A DNA stretch of 64,000 nucleotides from Lysobacteraceae bacterium NML93-0399 (lineage in GTDB: Bacteria; Pseudomonadota; Gammaproteobacteria; Xanthomonadales; Xanthomonadaceae): the NCBI GenBank assembly GCA_002307375.1, contig NTJI01000001.1, forward strand, positions 1,054,001 to 1,118,000. Direction: 5' to 3'. The notes below the pieces were generated by a model. That model did not search any database. It saw only the letters and a program-made list of their open reading frames with translations, and was not told the origin of the DNA. The position numbers and the translations under genes are program-made. Positions 36,399-44,417 of the stretch are shown one piece after another. Within the stretch, counting starts at the first letter, position 1, and each line of letters starts with the position of its first letter.

Positions 36399-36649
36399 TG
36401 CGCGACGCGACCACCATCGCGGTCGGCGAACTGCACCGCGCCGTCGGCGCCGAACACTGGCAGCACAAGACCTATCGCCAGTTCTGGACCTGGTTCAACG
36501 CCCGCTGCATCGACATCGTCGGTCAGGCCGACGCGGCCGATCTCGATGCGCTCGGCATGGCCCTGCTCGAAGTCCGCGACGCGGTCGAGGCCAACGGTTA
36601 CATGGTGGCGTCGGACCGGCTGGACGAGGCGATCGAAGCGGAGATCTGA
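36398..36649 (+). CDS. Small protein of unknown function
   Basis: The 83-residue product is helical and acidic with aromatic clusters (Y-R-Q-F-W-T-W-F-N near residue 26). It has no signal peptide. Its start overlaps the rluF stop by one base (TGATG), so it is translated with rluF. The last 52 bases overlap the convergent sensor-kinase frame. I do not recognise a family, but the coding character is good. Confidence 0.65.
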   Translation: MRDATTIAVGELHRAVGAEHWQHKTYRQFWTWFNARCIDIVGQADAADLDALGMALLEVRDAVEANGYMVASDRLDEAIEAEI

Positions 36650-38001
36650 GCGGCAGACGCGGGCAACCGCAGCCGTGCGATCAGGCCACCGCCCGGACGA
36701 TCGGCCAGTTCCAAGCTGCCACCGTGACGGTGCGCGACGGTGCGGACCACCGCCAGGCCCAGGCCTGCGCCGCCGGTCCGGCGATTGCGCGAGTGTTCGA
36801 GGCGCTCAAAAGGCTGAATCAGGCGGGCGCGCGCGTCGGCGGCGATGCCGGGGCCGCGATCGGCCACTTCGATGCACACCGCGCCGGCTTCGACGCGGAC
36901 CTCGATCTCCGCCGCGCCGGCGTAGCGCACGGCGTTGTCGATCAGATTCGCCAATGCGCGACGCAGCGCCAGCGCATCGCCCTGCATCCGCGCGCTGACG
37001 GGAGCCCGCACTTCGACGCGCTGTCCTGTGGCACACGCGGCTTCGCCGAGTTCGCGTACCAGCGCGGCGACGTCGAGCGGCCGGCATTGCAGCGGCACCA
37101 CCTCGCCCTGCGCGTAGGCCAGCACCTGCGCGACCATCGCCTGCATGCGCTCGATGTCGGCGATCATGCGCGTGCGATCGGGCTCGGCCACGTGTTCGGC
37201 GCGCAGGCGCAGACCCGTCAACGGCGTGCGCAGGTCGTGCGCGACGGCGGCGAGCATCGCGGTGACGTCGGTGGCCTGGGCACGCAGGCGCTGCTGTGCA
37301 TCAGCGATCGCCCGCGCCAGCATGCGTACCTCCGACGCACCTTCGATCGGCACCGGCGGGCCGTCGCCGCCCAGATCCATGCCGGCACTCACCACGGCGA
37401 GGCGGCGCAGTGGCTGCGTCAGACGCCGCGCCATCCACCAGGCCAGCGGCGCGATCAGCAGCGCGCCCAGTGCCAGCGCCAGCAACACCTGTCGACGCCA
37501 TTGCCCGCGCCCCGGATCGGCGGTGCCGACCACCTGCCAGCTGCCGTCGGCTTCGCGCACGGCCAGTTCGAAGGCCGGCAGACGCAAGCCGGCCGTGGCG
37601 AGTGCCGCACGCACGCGCGCCTGTCTCTCGGACTCGAGCATCGTTGCCGATGCCGCGGGGCCGACATCGACCACCTGGATGTCGAGTGTCGGCGGTGTCC
37701 GCCAGACCGCCCGGACCTCACCAGGCGCACGACCCAGACGTTCGGCGGCCAGCTCCGCCAGCCACGGCATGGGCACCCCGTCCGGCGGGGCTGCGCTGCG
37801 GCGTACACGCAATCCCGCGCCATGCGGCGGACCACCCGACAGGACCGCGATCGCCTCGGCCGGCACCGGCAACCGGTCGAGTGCCGCAGCGTCTTCGGCG
37901 CTGCGTACCGCGTAACCGTGGCGGGCGAGATAGTCGACGAGTGCGTCGCGAATGCTGGCATCGTCGTCGACGACGACGATGCGGTAGGGCTGTGGATGCA
38001 T
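36598..38001 (-). CDS. In-frame fusion of a response-regulator start to a sensor kinase
   Basis: The 467-residue frame starts as an OmpR-type receiver (residues 1 to about 50, with V-V-V-D-D-D-A-S-I-R-D and L-A-R-H-G-Y-A-V). It then changes without a stop into a sensor kinase: periplasmic part, one membrane segment (about 172-192), HAMP, His255 in A-H-D-L-R-T-P-L, N-L-I-D-N-A-V-R-Y, D-R-G-P-G-I and G-G-A-G-L-G-L. The phospho-acceptor Asp and DNA-binding domain of the regulator and the first membrane helix of the kinase are absent. A deletion joining a neighbouring regulator-kinase pair would explain this. Function of the product is doubtful. Confidence 0.8.
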   Translation of the reverse strand: MHPQPYRIVVVDDDASIRDALVDYLARHGYAVRSAEDAAALDRLPVPAEAIAVLSGGPPHGAGLRVRRSAAPPDGVPMPWLAELAAERLGRAPGEVRAVWRTPPTLDIQVVDVGPAASATMLESERQARVRAALATAGLRLPAFELAVREADGSWQVVGTADPGRGQWRRQVLLALALGALLIAPLAWWMARRLTQPLRRLAVVSAGMDLGGDGPPVPIEGASEVRMLARAIADAQQRLRAQATDVTAMLAAVAHDLRTPLTGLRLRAEHVAEPDRTRMIADIERMQAMVAQVLAYAQGEVVPLQCRPLDVAALVRELGEAACATGQRVEVRAPVSARMQGDALALRRALANLIDNAVRYAGAAEIEVRVEAGAVCIEVADRGPGIAADARARLIQPFERLEHSRNRRTGGAGLGLAVVRTVAHRHGGSLELADRPGGGLIARLRLPASAAQISASIASSSRSDATM

Positions 38002-38125
38002 GCGCGAATCCTCGCGCGGCTCCGTATCACGCGTGTATCAGGCGGCGCGCCGGAGTTGGCACTGCGGACATCGCCGCGATACGGGCAGACGGTCTGATGC
38101 CGGCGTCTTCTGCCGTGGAATCGCC

Positions 38126-39091
38126 ATGTCCCTGCGTCCGCTTCTTTGCGCCTGTCTGTCGCTCGCCTTCGCTGTCTGCTCCCCCGTCGCGTCGCCGGCG
38201 CAGGCCACCACCTCACACCGTGTTCCGATGTCGCTTGTCGGCACGCATCCGCGGATCGACGTGCGCATCGACAGCGTCGAACGTCCGCTGAGTTTCGTCG
38301 TCGACACCGCGGCCGGCGCCAGCGTCGTCGATGCCGCACTCGCCGAACGGCTCGGCCTGATCGACACCACGCGCACGATGGCGCCGGTGCACGGCGCCGG
38401 CGGCTCGGTGGCGGGCGTACGCGTCACCGGATCGTTGGACCTCTCCGCCGGCACCTTCGCGTGGAAGGCACAGCTGCTCGCGATCGATCTGTCGCACATC
38501 GCCGAGGCCGATGTGCCGCCGATCGACGGCATTCTCGGCAACGATCTGCTGACGCGCTTCGACACGCGTTTCGATCTGCCCGCCGGGCAGCTGACCCTGG
38601 CGCCGGCCGGATCGCTGAGCACCGGCGGCCGCCTCGACAACGCCCTGCCCGGTCGCGCGGACGCCTTGCGTCGCTTCCCCTTCGTGCCGGCGCAGCTGCA
38701 GGACGGCGATCGCACCGTCGAAGCCTTGGCGGTGGTCGACAGCGGAGCAGCGCAAACGGTCCTCAACTGGCCCGCTGCACGGGCGCTGGGCCTGGCTGAA
38801 GGCGACGCGCGTCTGCGGTCGCGGGCGGACGGCACGCGCGGCCTGTCGAACGACGCGATACCGACCTGGCTCTACGCGCTTCCCACGCTGGCGATCGACG
38901 GACACGCTCTGCCAACGACAGAGATCCGGATCAGCGCCCTGCCGGTCTTTGCGACGCTGGGACTGGACACCCGGCCCGCCCTGATTCTGGGCGTGGATGC
39001 GTTGCACGAACATCGCATCGACGTGCTCGCCGATGCAGCGGCGGTGTGCCTGCGTCCCTCCCACGGAACCATCGGCCGGGACACGCCCTGA
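38126..39091 (+). CDS. Retropepsin-like aspartyl protease family protein
   Basis: The 321-residue precursor has a signal peptide (about 1-28, P-A-Q-A) and two tandem retropepsin-like lobes. The first carries F-V-V-D-T-A-A-G-A near residue 56 and the second V-V-D-S-G-A-A near residue 204. Canonical enzymes have D-T-G or D-S-G, so the first lobe (D-T-A) is atypical and the second normal. The two lobes could pair as in pepsin. It is probably periplasmic. It is transcribed divergently from the kinase fusion, and its substrate is unknown. Confidence 0.82.
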   Translation: MSLRPLLCACLSLAFAVCSPVASPAQATTSHRVPMSLVGTHPRIDVRIDSVERPLSFVVDTAAGASVVDAALAERLGLIDTTRTMAPVHGAGGSVAGVRVTGSLDLSAGTFAWKAQLLAIDLSHIAEADVPPIDGILGNDLLTRFDTRFDLPAGQLTLAPAGSLSTGGRLDNALPGRADALRRFPFVPAQLQDGDRTVEALAVVDSGAAQTVLNWPAARALGLAEGDARLRSRADGTRGLSNDAIPTWLYALPTLAIDGHALPTTEIRISALPVFATLGLDTRPALILGVDALHEHRIDVLADAAAVCLRPSHGTIGRDTP

Positions 39092-39196
39092 GCACAGGTC
39101 CGACGGGTGCATGCGTATCGGTACCAGGCGGACGCGAATCGATCCGCCGGCCGACCGACGCATGCGTGCGACCCCCACGGGCGGCTGTTCCGGTCC

Positions 39197-39230
39197 AACG
39201 CCGCCGCGCCCGCAGGTGCGCGGCGGCGTT
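39197..39230 (-). terminator. Hairpin downstream of the histone-like gene
   Basis: A perfect 13 bp stem (AACGCCGCCGCGC/GCGCGGCGGCGTT) with an 8-base loop lies just past the stop of the minus-strand histone-like gene. It could also serve the convergent protease gene. There is no long T-run. Confidence 0.65.
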
Positions 39231-39236
39231 GATGGC

Positions 39237-39977
39237 TCAGGCCTTCTTCGAAGCGCGCTTGGCAGCGCCCTTCTTCGCGGCGACCGAGCGCTTGGCGGTC
39301 GCCGTCGTCTTCTTCGCCACGCCCTTGCGGGCGGCAACGCTGCGCTTGGCGGTGGCGGTCTTGGTGGCGGCCTTCCTGGTGTTCTGGGTGACCGCCTTCT
39401 TGGCGGTCTTCTTCGCGGCGCTCGCCTTGCGGGTGGTGGCGGCCTTCTTGGCGGCAGTCTTGCGGGTCGCCGAGGTCGCTGCGCCCGACGTACCGGCCGG
39501 CGTCTTGCGCGTGGTGGACTTCGCCGTCGCCTGCGTGGCGGCCGTCCGCGTGCCGGCCGTCCTGGCCGCCGGCGTCCTGGCGGTGGAGGTCTTTGCGGCG
39601 GTCTTTCGAGTGGCCGCCGGCTTCGCCGCGGTCTTGCCGGTGGTCGCCTTCGAAGCCGCGGCCTTGCCTGCGCCCTTGCGCTTGAGCGCGGCGATCTCCG
39701 ACGACGCTGCCGACTTCGCGGCGGCGAGCTTCTGCTTGACCGCGCTCACGCGCTGACTGACCGCCTTGCCTGCCGATTCGGCGCGCTTGCTGGCAGCGGT
39801 GCGTACCTTGGTGACACGGGAGGTCACGGTCTTCTCGGCGTTCTGCGCGCTCTGCTTCGCCGATTGCGCGGCCTTGCTGGCGCGCTGCCGGACCACGGCC
39901 ACGATCTCCCTGGCCTTGTCGGCGACATCCTCCGCGGCGTGCGTCAGGGTATCGCCGACTCCGTTTCCATTGCTCAT
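39237..39977 (-). CDS. Histone H1-like Lys/Ala-rich DNA-binding protein
   Basis: The 246-residue product has a helical N-terminal third of alternating Ala, Lys, Val and Glu (about 1-95). A long tail of A-A-K, T-R-K-T-A and K-R-S-V-A-A-K repeats follows, as in histone H1-like Hc1/AlgP proteins. It should bind DNA non-specifically and compact the nucleoid. The high charge and repeated composition explain long spurious frames on the other strand. The ATG at 39977 follows GAGGA. It is divergent from the Do-type protease gene. Confidence 0.85.
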   Translation of the reverse strand: MSNGNGVGDTLTHAAEDVADKAREIVAVVRQRASKAAQSAKQSAQNAEKTVTSRVTKVRTAASKRAESAGKAVSQRVSAVKQKLAAAKSAASSEIAALKRKGAGKAAASKATTGKTAAKPAATRKTAAKTSTARTPAARTAGTRTAATQATAKSTTRKTPAGTSGAATSATRKTAAKKAATTRKASAAKKTAKKAVTQNTRKAATKTATAKRSVAARKGVAKKTTATAKRSVAAKKGAAKRASKKA

Positions 39978-40244
39978 GCGGGTGTCCTCGTCAGTCACAG
40001 TGCGGAGCCCATCGTCCGTGGCGGAAATGTAGCGCGAAGGCCGTGGCGAAGGAGCCACGACCGGCGGCGCAGCGACGGCGACGGCGACGCGTGCATGTGC
40101 ATCGACTCCCGCACGCGACGCTTTCAACACCGATTCAAATGCAGCGCGCCACACTCCGCCTCCACGGCGGCCGAAGTTGACCGCCGCCAGGCAACCTTCC
40201 ACGCTCCGCGTCCTGACAGACGCATCGCCGACAGGGGACGATCC

Positions 40245-41669
40245 ATGCGCGCCAAAACCACCCTTCTCGCCCTGACCTGCGCCGCGGCGTTCGGCGGCTT
40301 CGCCGCCACCGCGATCCGCGACGTCGTCCAGCAGCCTGCCGGCGCGGCGCCGGTCGCCGCCGTGCCGACGATTGCCGCGCTGCCGAGCGCGATCGATGGC
40401 CAGGCACTGCCGTCGCTGGCGCCGATGCTCAAGACGGTCACGCCGTCGGTGGTGTCGGTGCACACCAAGCAGCGCGTGCGCGTGAGCCCGTTCGGCAACG
40501 ATCCGTTTTTCCGCCGCATGTTTCCCGAACTGAGTCAGGAGCGCATCAACGAATCGCTCGGTTCGGGCGTGATCGTCGACGCGCAGCAGGGCTACGTGCT
40601 GACCAATCATCATGTGATCGAAGGCGCCGACGACGTGTCGGTGACGCTCGCCGACGGCCGTACCGTCAAAGCCGACTTCATCGGCTCGGACGTCGACACC
40701 GATGTGGCGCTGATGCGCATCAAGGCCGACAACCTCACCGCGATTCCGATGGCGCAGGACGCCAATCTGCAGGTCGGCGATTTCGTTGTCGCGGTCGGCA
40801 ATCCCTTCGGCTTCGGCCAGACGGTGACCTCGGGCATCGTGTCGGCGGTCGGGCGCAGCAATGTGCCGGGGGTCGGCTTCCAGAACTTCATCCAGACCGA
40901 TGCGTCGATCAATCCCGGCAATTCGGGCGGCGCGCTGGTCAACCTGAGCGGCCAGCTGGTCGGCATCAACACCGCAAGCTTCAACACCCGCGGCAGCATG
41001 GCCGGCAACATCGGCCTGGGGTTCGCGATTCCGATCTCGCTCGCGCGCAGCGTCATGACCCAGCTGGCGACGACCGGCAGCGTGCAGCGCGGCACGCTGG
41101 GTGTGGACACCCAGACGGTCGATGCGCGCATCGCACAGGGACTGGGCCTGGAGGAGAACACACGCGGCGCCGTGGTCACGCGCGTCTATGCCGGCTCGCC
41201 TGCGGCACACGCGGGCCTGCGCGCCGGTGACGTGGTGGTGTCGGCCAACGGCCAGCGCATCGACAACAGCGAGTCGCTGCGCAATTTCCAGGGCCTGCAG
41301 GCGATCGACGCGCCGGTGTCGCTGGGCGTGCTGCGCGACGGCCGCACGCTCACCATCGACACGCGCCTGAGCGCGCTGCCGCGCGACGGTGCCAGCGTCG
41401 ATGCGCGCCTGACCGGTGCGACGTTCGCCGATCTGCCCGAAGCCCTGCGCCGCCAGAACCAGCGCGCCGGCGGCGTGCTCATCGAAGCGGTCGAGCAGGA
41501 CAGCCGCGCCTACCGGAACGGCCTGCGCGAAGGCGACCTGATCCTGGCGGCGAACAGCGGTCAGTTCCGTGATCTGGCCGGTTTCCGCGATTCGCTCGCC
41601 GACCGTCCCACCGACCTGGTACTGCGCATTTCACGCCGTGGACGCATTGCCGACCTGATCATGCGGTGA
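40245..41669 (+). CDS. Do-family periplasmic serine protease (DegQ/MucD-like)
   Basis: This protease removes misfolded envelope proteins. The 474-residue precursor has a signal sequence, a chymotrypsin-fold domain (about 50-260) with the triad His123 (T-N-H-H-V), Asp153 (D-T-D-V-A-L) and Ser227 (G-N-S-G-G-A), and two PDZ domains (about 275-365 and 390-470). The triad is complete. The N-terminal loop is shorter than in DegP, closer to DegQ/MucD. The ATG at 40245 follows an AGGGGA. Four envelope-related genes follow on the same strand. Confidence 0.93.
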   Translation: MRAKTTLLALTCAAAFGGFAATAIRDVVQQPAGAAPVAAVPTIAALPSAIDGQALPSLAPMLKTVTPSVVSVHTKQRVRVSPFGNDPFFRRMFPELSQERINESLGSGVIVDAQQGYVLTNHHVIEGADDVSVTLADGRTVKADFIGSDVDTDVALMRIKADNLTAIPMAQDANLQVGDFVVAVGNPFGFGQTVTSGIVSAVGRSNVPGVGFQNFIQTDASINPGNSGGALVNLSGQLVGINTASFNTRGSMAGNIGLGFAIPISLARSVMTQLATTGSVQRGTLGVDTQTVDARIAQGLGLEENTRGAVVTRVYAGSPAAHAGLRAGDVVVSANGQRIDNSESLRNFQGLQAIDAPVSLGVLRDGRTLTIDTRLSALPRDGASVDARLTGATFADLPEALRRQNQRAGGVLIEAVEQDSRAYRNGLREGDLILAANSGQFRDLAGFRDSLADRPTDLVLRISRRGRIADLIMR

Positions 41670-41740
41670 CCCGTTCCACCCGATTTCGCCCCCATCCGCC
41701 GCGGCGTTCCGCGGCTCTGCCAAACGACAGGAGCACGACC

Positions 41741-42100
41741 ATGAGCCCCACTTCGACCGACGCGGTGAAGACCCATCTTGGCGAGGCCGGTTCGCACCTC
41801 GCCCAGGCCGCACGTGACGCCGGCGCTGCCGTCAAGAATGCAGCCAACGTGGCCGGCGACGAACTCAAGCTGGGCCGCGCCACCGTCAAGTCCGATCTCG
41901 CCGATTCGGCGATGGCCGGCGTGTCGGCGTTCGAAGAAGGCAGCAGCGCGGCCAAGGAACAGTACGACGTGCTGCTCGACAAGGGCCGTGACCTGGTGGA
42001 AAGCGCCGCCGACCTGATCCGCGAGCGCCCGATCGCCGCCTTCGGCACCGCGTTCGCGGCCGGCTGGATCATCGCCAAGCTCGCACGCAGCGGCAAGTAA
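41741..42100 (+). CDS. DUF883-like (ElaB/YqjD) protein
   Basis: The 119-residue product has a long Ala/Lys/Asp-rich amphipathic helix (about 1-85). A C-terminal hydrophobic tail anchor (R-P-I-A-A-F-G-T-A-F-A-A-G-W-I-I-A) completes the pattern of the DUF883 family of ribosome-associated or stress-related membrane proteins. It is tail-anchored in the inner membrane. An ACAGGAG site precedes the ATG at 41741. It begins a close-packed gene run (41741-44386) after the Do-type protease. Confidence 0.85.
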   Translation: MSPTSTDAVKTHLGEAGSHLAQAARDAGAAVKNAANVAGDELKLGRATVKSDLADSAMAGVSAFEEGSSAAKEQYDVLLDKGRDLVESAADLIRERPIAAFGTAFAAGWIIAKLARSGK

Positions 42101-42110
42101 GCGCAGCCGC

Positions 42111-42647
42111 ATGACCGAGCGCGAGACCGGGGAAGACCCGCGCGAGGCAGAGTCGGCCGGCAGCGCCGAGCGCGCGCCCGGAGAAGCGCCGCACCTCGAC
42201 GAAAGCATCCGCCGCATCCGTGCGGCGGCCACTGAAACCTTCAGCTCGGGGCTCGACAGCGGTCGGGCCCTGCGCAAGCTGGTGTCGGCCGATTTCGCAC
42301 TGTCACGCAGTGCGTTGGGCCGGGGCCTTGCCTGGGCAGCAGTCGCCGTCGTGTTCGGCGCATCGGCCTGGCTGCTGACGATGGGCGCGGCGATCGCGCT
42401 GCTGCAGTCGTGGGGCCTGTCGTGGCTATCCTCGATTTCGATCGCCACGCTCATCAGCCTGGTCGTCACCTGCATTGCCGCCTGGCGTGTGTCGGTGTTT
42501 TTCGACTATGCCGGTATGCACGCGACGCGCCGTCAGCTCTCGCGTCTGGGCCTGTTTTCCGAAGCGGGTCACGATGACGAGGACGATGACGCACCGGCTT
42601 CCAAGCCGACCGCGCCCGGCTCCACAGCTGGAGGGCCTGCCGCATGA
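42111..42647 (+). CDS. Phage holin family-like membrane protein
   Basis: The 178-residue product has a charged N-terminus (about 1-75), two adjacent membrane segments (about 76-100 and 112-135) and an acidic C-terminal tail. This matches the phage_holin_3_6 (YqjE) family that often follows DUF883 genes. No phage genes are near, so it is a cellular gene. It starts 10 bases after the DUF883-like gene and overlaps the next by ATGA. Confidence 0.78.
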   Translation: MTERETGEDPREAESAGSAERAPGEAPHLDESIRRIRAAATETFSSGLDSGRALRKLVSADFALSRSALGRGLAWAAVAVVFGASAWLLTMGAAIALLQSWGLSWLSSISIATLISLVVTCIAAWRVSVFFDYAGMHATRRQLSRLGLFSEAGHDDEDDDAPASKPTAPGSTAGGPAA

Positions 42648-43243
42648 ATTTCGAGGGGCTCAAGAACCGCGTCGAGCGTGCCGAAACATTGCTCGATGGC
42701 CGCCTCGTCCAGACCACCGACCGCTATCGCGCTCTGCGCGTGAGTTGGAACGAGGCCTGGACACCCGGACGCATCATGATTGCCGGCCTGATCGCAGGCT
42801 TCGTGACCGGCAATATCGAACCCAAGCGGGCGATGGTGAGGCTCGGCAAGGTCGGCAAGCTTGCCGGACCAAAATCGCTGCAGATGATCAGCGCCATTTC
42901 CGGTCTGCTGACGTCAATCCAGACCGCGGTCGCGGCGGCTACGGCGAGCAAAGCAGCGGCGACGGCGGATGACGCAGCGCAGACTGCAGACGCTGCCGCC
43001 GAGGATGTCGCCGCCAAGACCGGCGGCGCGACCAACACCCAGGCCGCGGCGGCGGCCGGTGCTGCAGCCGCGGCGCAGATGCAGAAGAGCGCGTCGCCGC
43101 CAAAGACGCCGCAGGCGCCGGCGGCTGCGGCGGATCCGACCCCGCCGGCACCGCGCGCGGACCGCCGACGCCCCGACCCGGTGCTGTCGGAGCAGCCGCG
43201 TCCGGCAGAAGCGTCGACCGAGTTGTCCGAATCGGGTCGCTGA
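42644..43243 (+). CDS. Ala-rich protein with one membrane segment
   Basis: The 199-residue product has a basic helical N-terminus and a short hydrophobic segment with a glycine pattern (I-M-I-A-G-L-I-A-G-F-V-T-G near residue 44). A long Ala/Thr/Gln tail and a Pro/Arg-rich end follow. It is in the position of YqjK-like genes after yqjD-yqjE in other proteobacteria, but similarity is weak. The ATGA overlap with the holin-like gene indicates an operon. Confidence 0.65.
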   Translation: MNFEGLKNRVERAETLLDGRLVQTTDRYRALRVSWNEAWTPGRIMIAGLIAGFVTGNIEPKRAMVRLGKVGKLAGPKSLQMISAISGLLTSIQTAVAAATASKAAATADDAAQTADAAAEDVAAKTGGATNTQAAAAAGAAAAAQMQKSASPPKTPQAPAAAADPTPPAPRADRRRPDPVLSEQPRPAEASTELSESGR

Positions 43244-43264
43244 GCGCGACCTGCACACACTTCG

Positions 43265-44386
43265 ATGACCACCCTGACCAGTCCCCCGCCAGCGGAGGGC
43301 GCACCGTCACCGGCGCCCACGCCGGTTGCACCACGGCCACGCGCATCTACGGCCGTGGTCGTGCTGGCCACGCTCGCCGTGCTGGCGACGCTGTGGGCCG
43401 CGCAGGCGGTGGTGCTGCCGGTGCTGCTGGCGATGTTCTTCGCGCTGATCGGCAATCCGCTGCTGCGTGCATTGCGCCGGCTGTGGATTCCGCGGTTCGT
43501 CGGGGCCCTGCTGGTGCTGAGTCTGGGAATCGCCGGGGCCGGTGCCTTGGGCCTGCAACTGTATGGCCCGGCGAGCGAATGGGTGCAGCAGGCACCCAAG
43601 ACGCTGCGGGCGCTGGCCCCGCGGCTCAAGGCCATGACCCAGCCGGTGCAGCAGGCCAACCAGGCCGCAGAGTCGTTCGCGCGCGCGACCGAGGACCGCC
43701 CGCAGCGGCGCGTACAGCTGGTGCAGATCCAGGACAACAGCTCGTGGCGCACCATCGTCGCCACGCCCAAGATGCTGGCCTCGGTGCTCGCGGTGGTGCT
43801 GCTGACCTTCTTCTTCATGGTCTATGGCGAGAACCTGCAGCGCAACGCGATCGCGATGCTGCCCGACCGGCAACGGCGCAAGCTCACCGTCGATATCATG
43901 CAGTCGATCGAGCTGGAAATTTCGCGCTACGTCCTGACCATCTCGATCATCAACACGCTGCTGGGCGCCGTGTTCGCCGGCATGCTGGTGTGGATGGGAC
44001 AGAGCCTGCAGGACGCGCTGCTCTGGGGCACGGTGGTGGCGCTGCTGAACTTCGCGCCGTACGTCGGCCCCCTGCTCGGCGTGCTGCTGATGCTGCTGAT
44101 GGGCTTCGTCAGTTACGAGGGCAGCTGGCCCACGCCGGGTTGGGCGCCGGTGGTTCCGGCCGCGCTGTACCTGCTGCTGCACACCATCGAAGGCCAGTTC
44201 ATCACCCCGATCGTGCTCGGCCGGCGCATGGCGATCTCACCACTGGTGCTGATCCTGGCGCTGATGCTGTTCGGCTGGATGTGGGGCATCGTCGGACTGC
44301 TGCTCGCCGTGCCGCTGATCGTGTGCATCAAGCTGGTACTGGCGCGCGTGGAAGGCATGGACGGCTGGGCGCGCCTGCTGGGTTGA
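43265..44386 (+). CDS. AI-2E family transporter
   Basis: The 373-residue inner-membrane protein has about seven to eight membrane segments and belongs to the AI-2E (PerM/TqsA/YdiK) exporter family. The pattern of a central soluble stretch (about 110-170) and paired C-terminal helices containing G-P-L-L-G-V-L-L and P-I-V-L-G is typical. Members export autoinducer-2 or act as sodium/proton antiporters, and which applies here is unknown. It follows the Ala-rich gene by 21 bases on the same strand. Confidence 0.9.
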   Translation: MTTLTSPPPAEGAPSPAPTPVAPRPRASTAVVVLATLAVLATLWAAQAVVLPVLLAMFFALIGNPLLRALRRLWIPRFVGALLVLSLGIAGAGALGLQLYGPASEWVQQAPKTLRALAPRLKAMTQPVQQANQAAESFARATEDRPQRRVQLVQIQDNSSWRTIVATPKMLASVLAVVLLTFFFMVYGENLQRNAIAMLPDRQRRKLTVDIMQSIELEISRYVLTISIINTLLGAVFAGMLVWMGQSLQDALLWGTVVALLNFAPYVGPLLGVLLMLLMGFVSYEGSWPTPGWAPVVPAALYLLLHTIEGQFITPIVLGRRMAISPLVLILALMLFGWMWGIVGLLLAVPLIVCIKLVLARVEGMDGWARLLG

Positions 44387-44417
44387 GCGCCGGGCAGGCG
44401 TCGGCCGGCCTGTTACA

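Noticed and set aside
42111..42647. Holin-like gene as evidence of a prophage
   Set aside because: It is in the usual cellular DUF883/YqjE context and no other phage gene is nearby.
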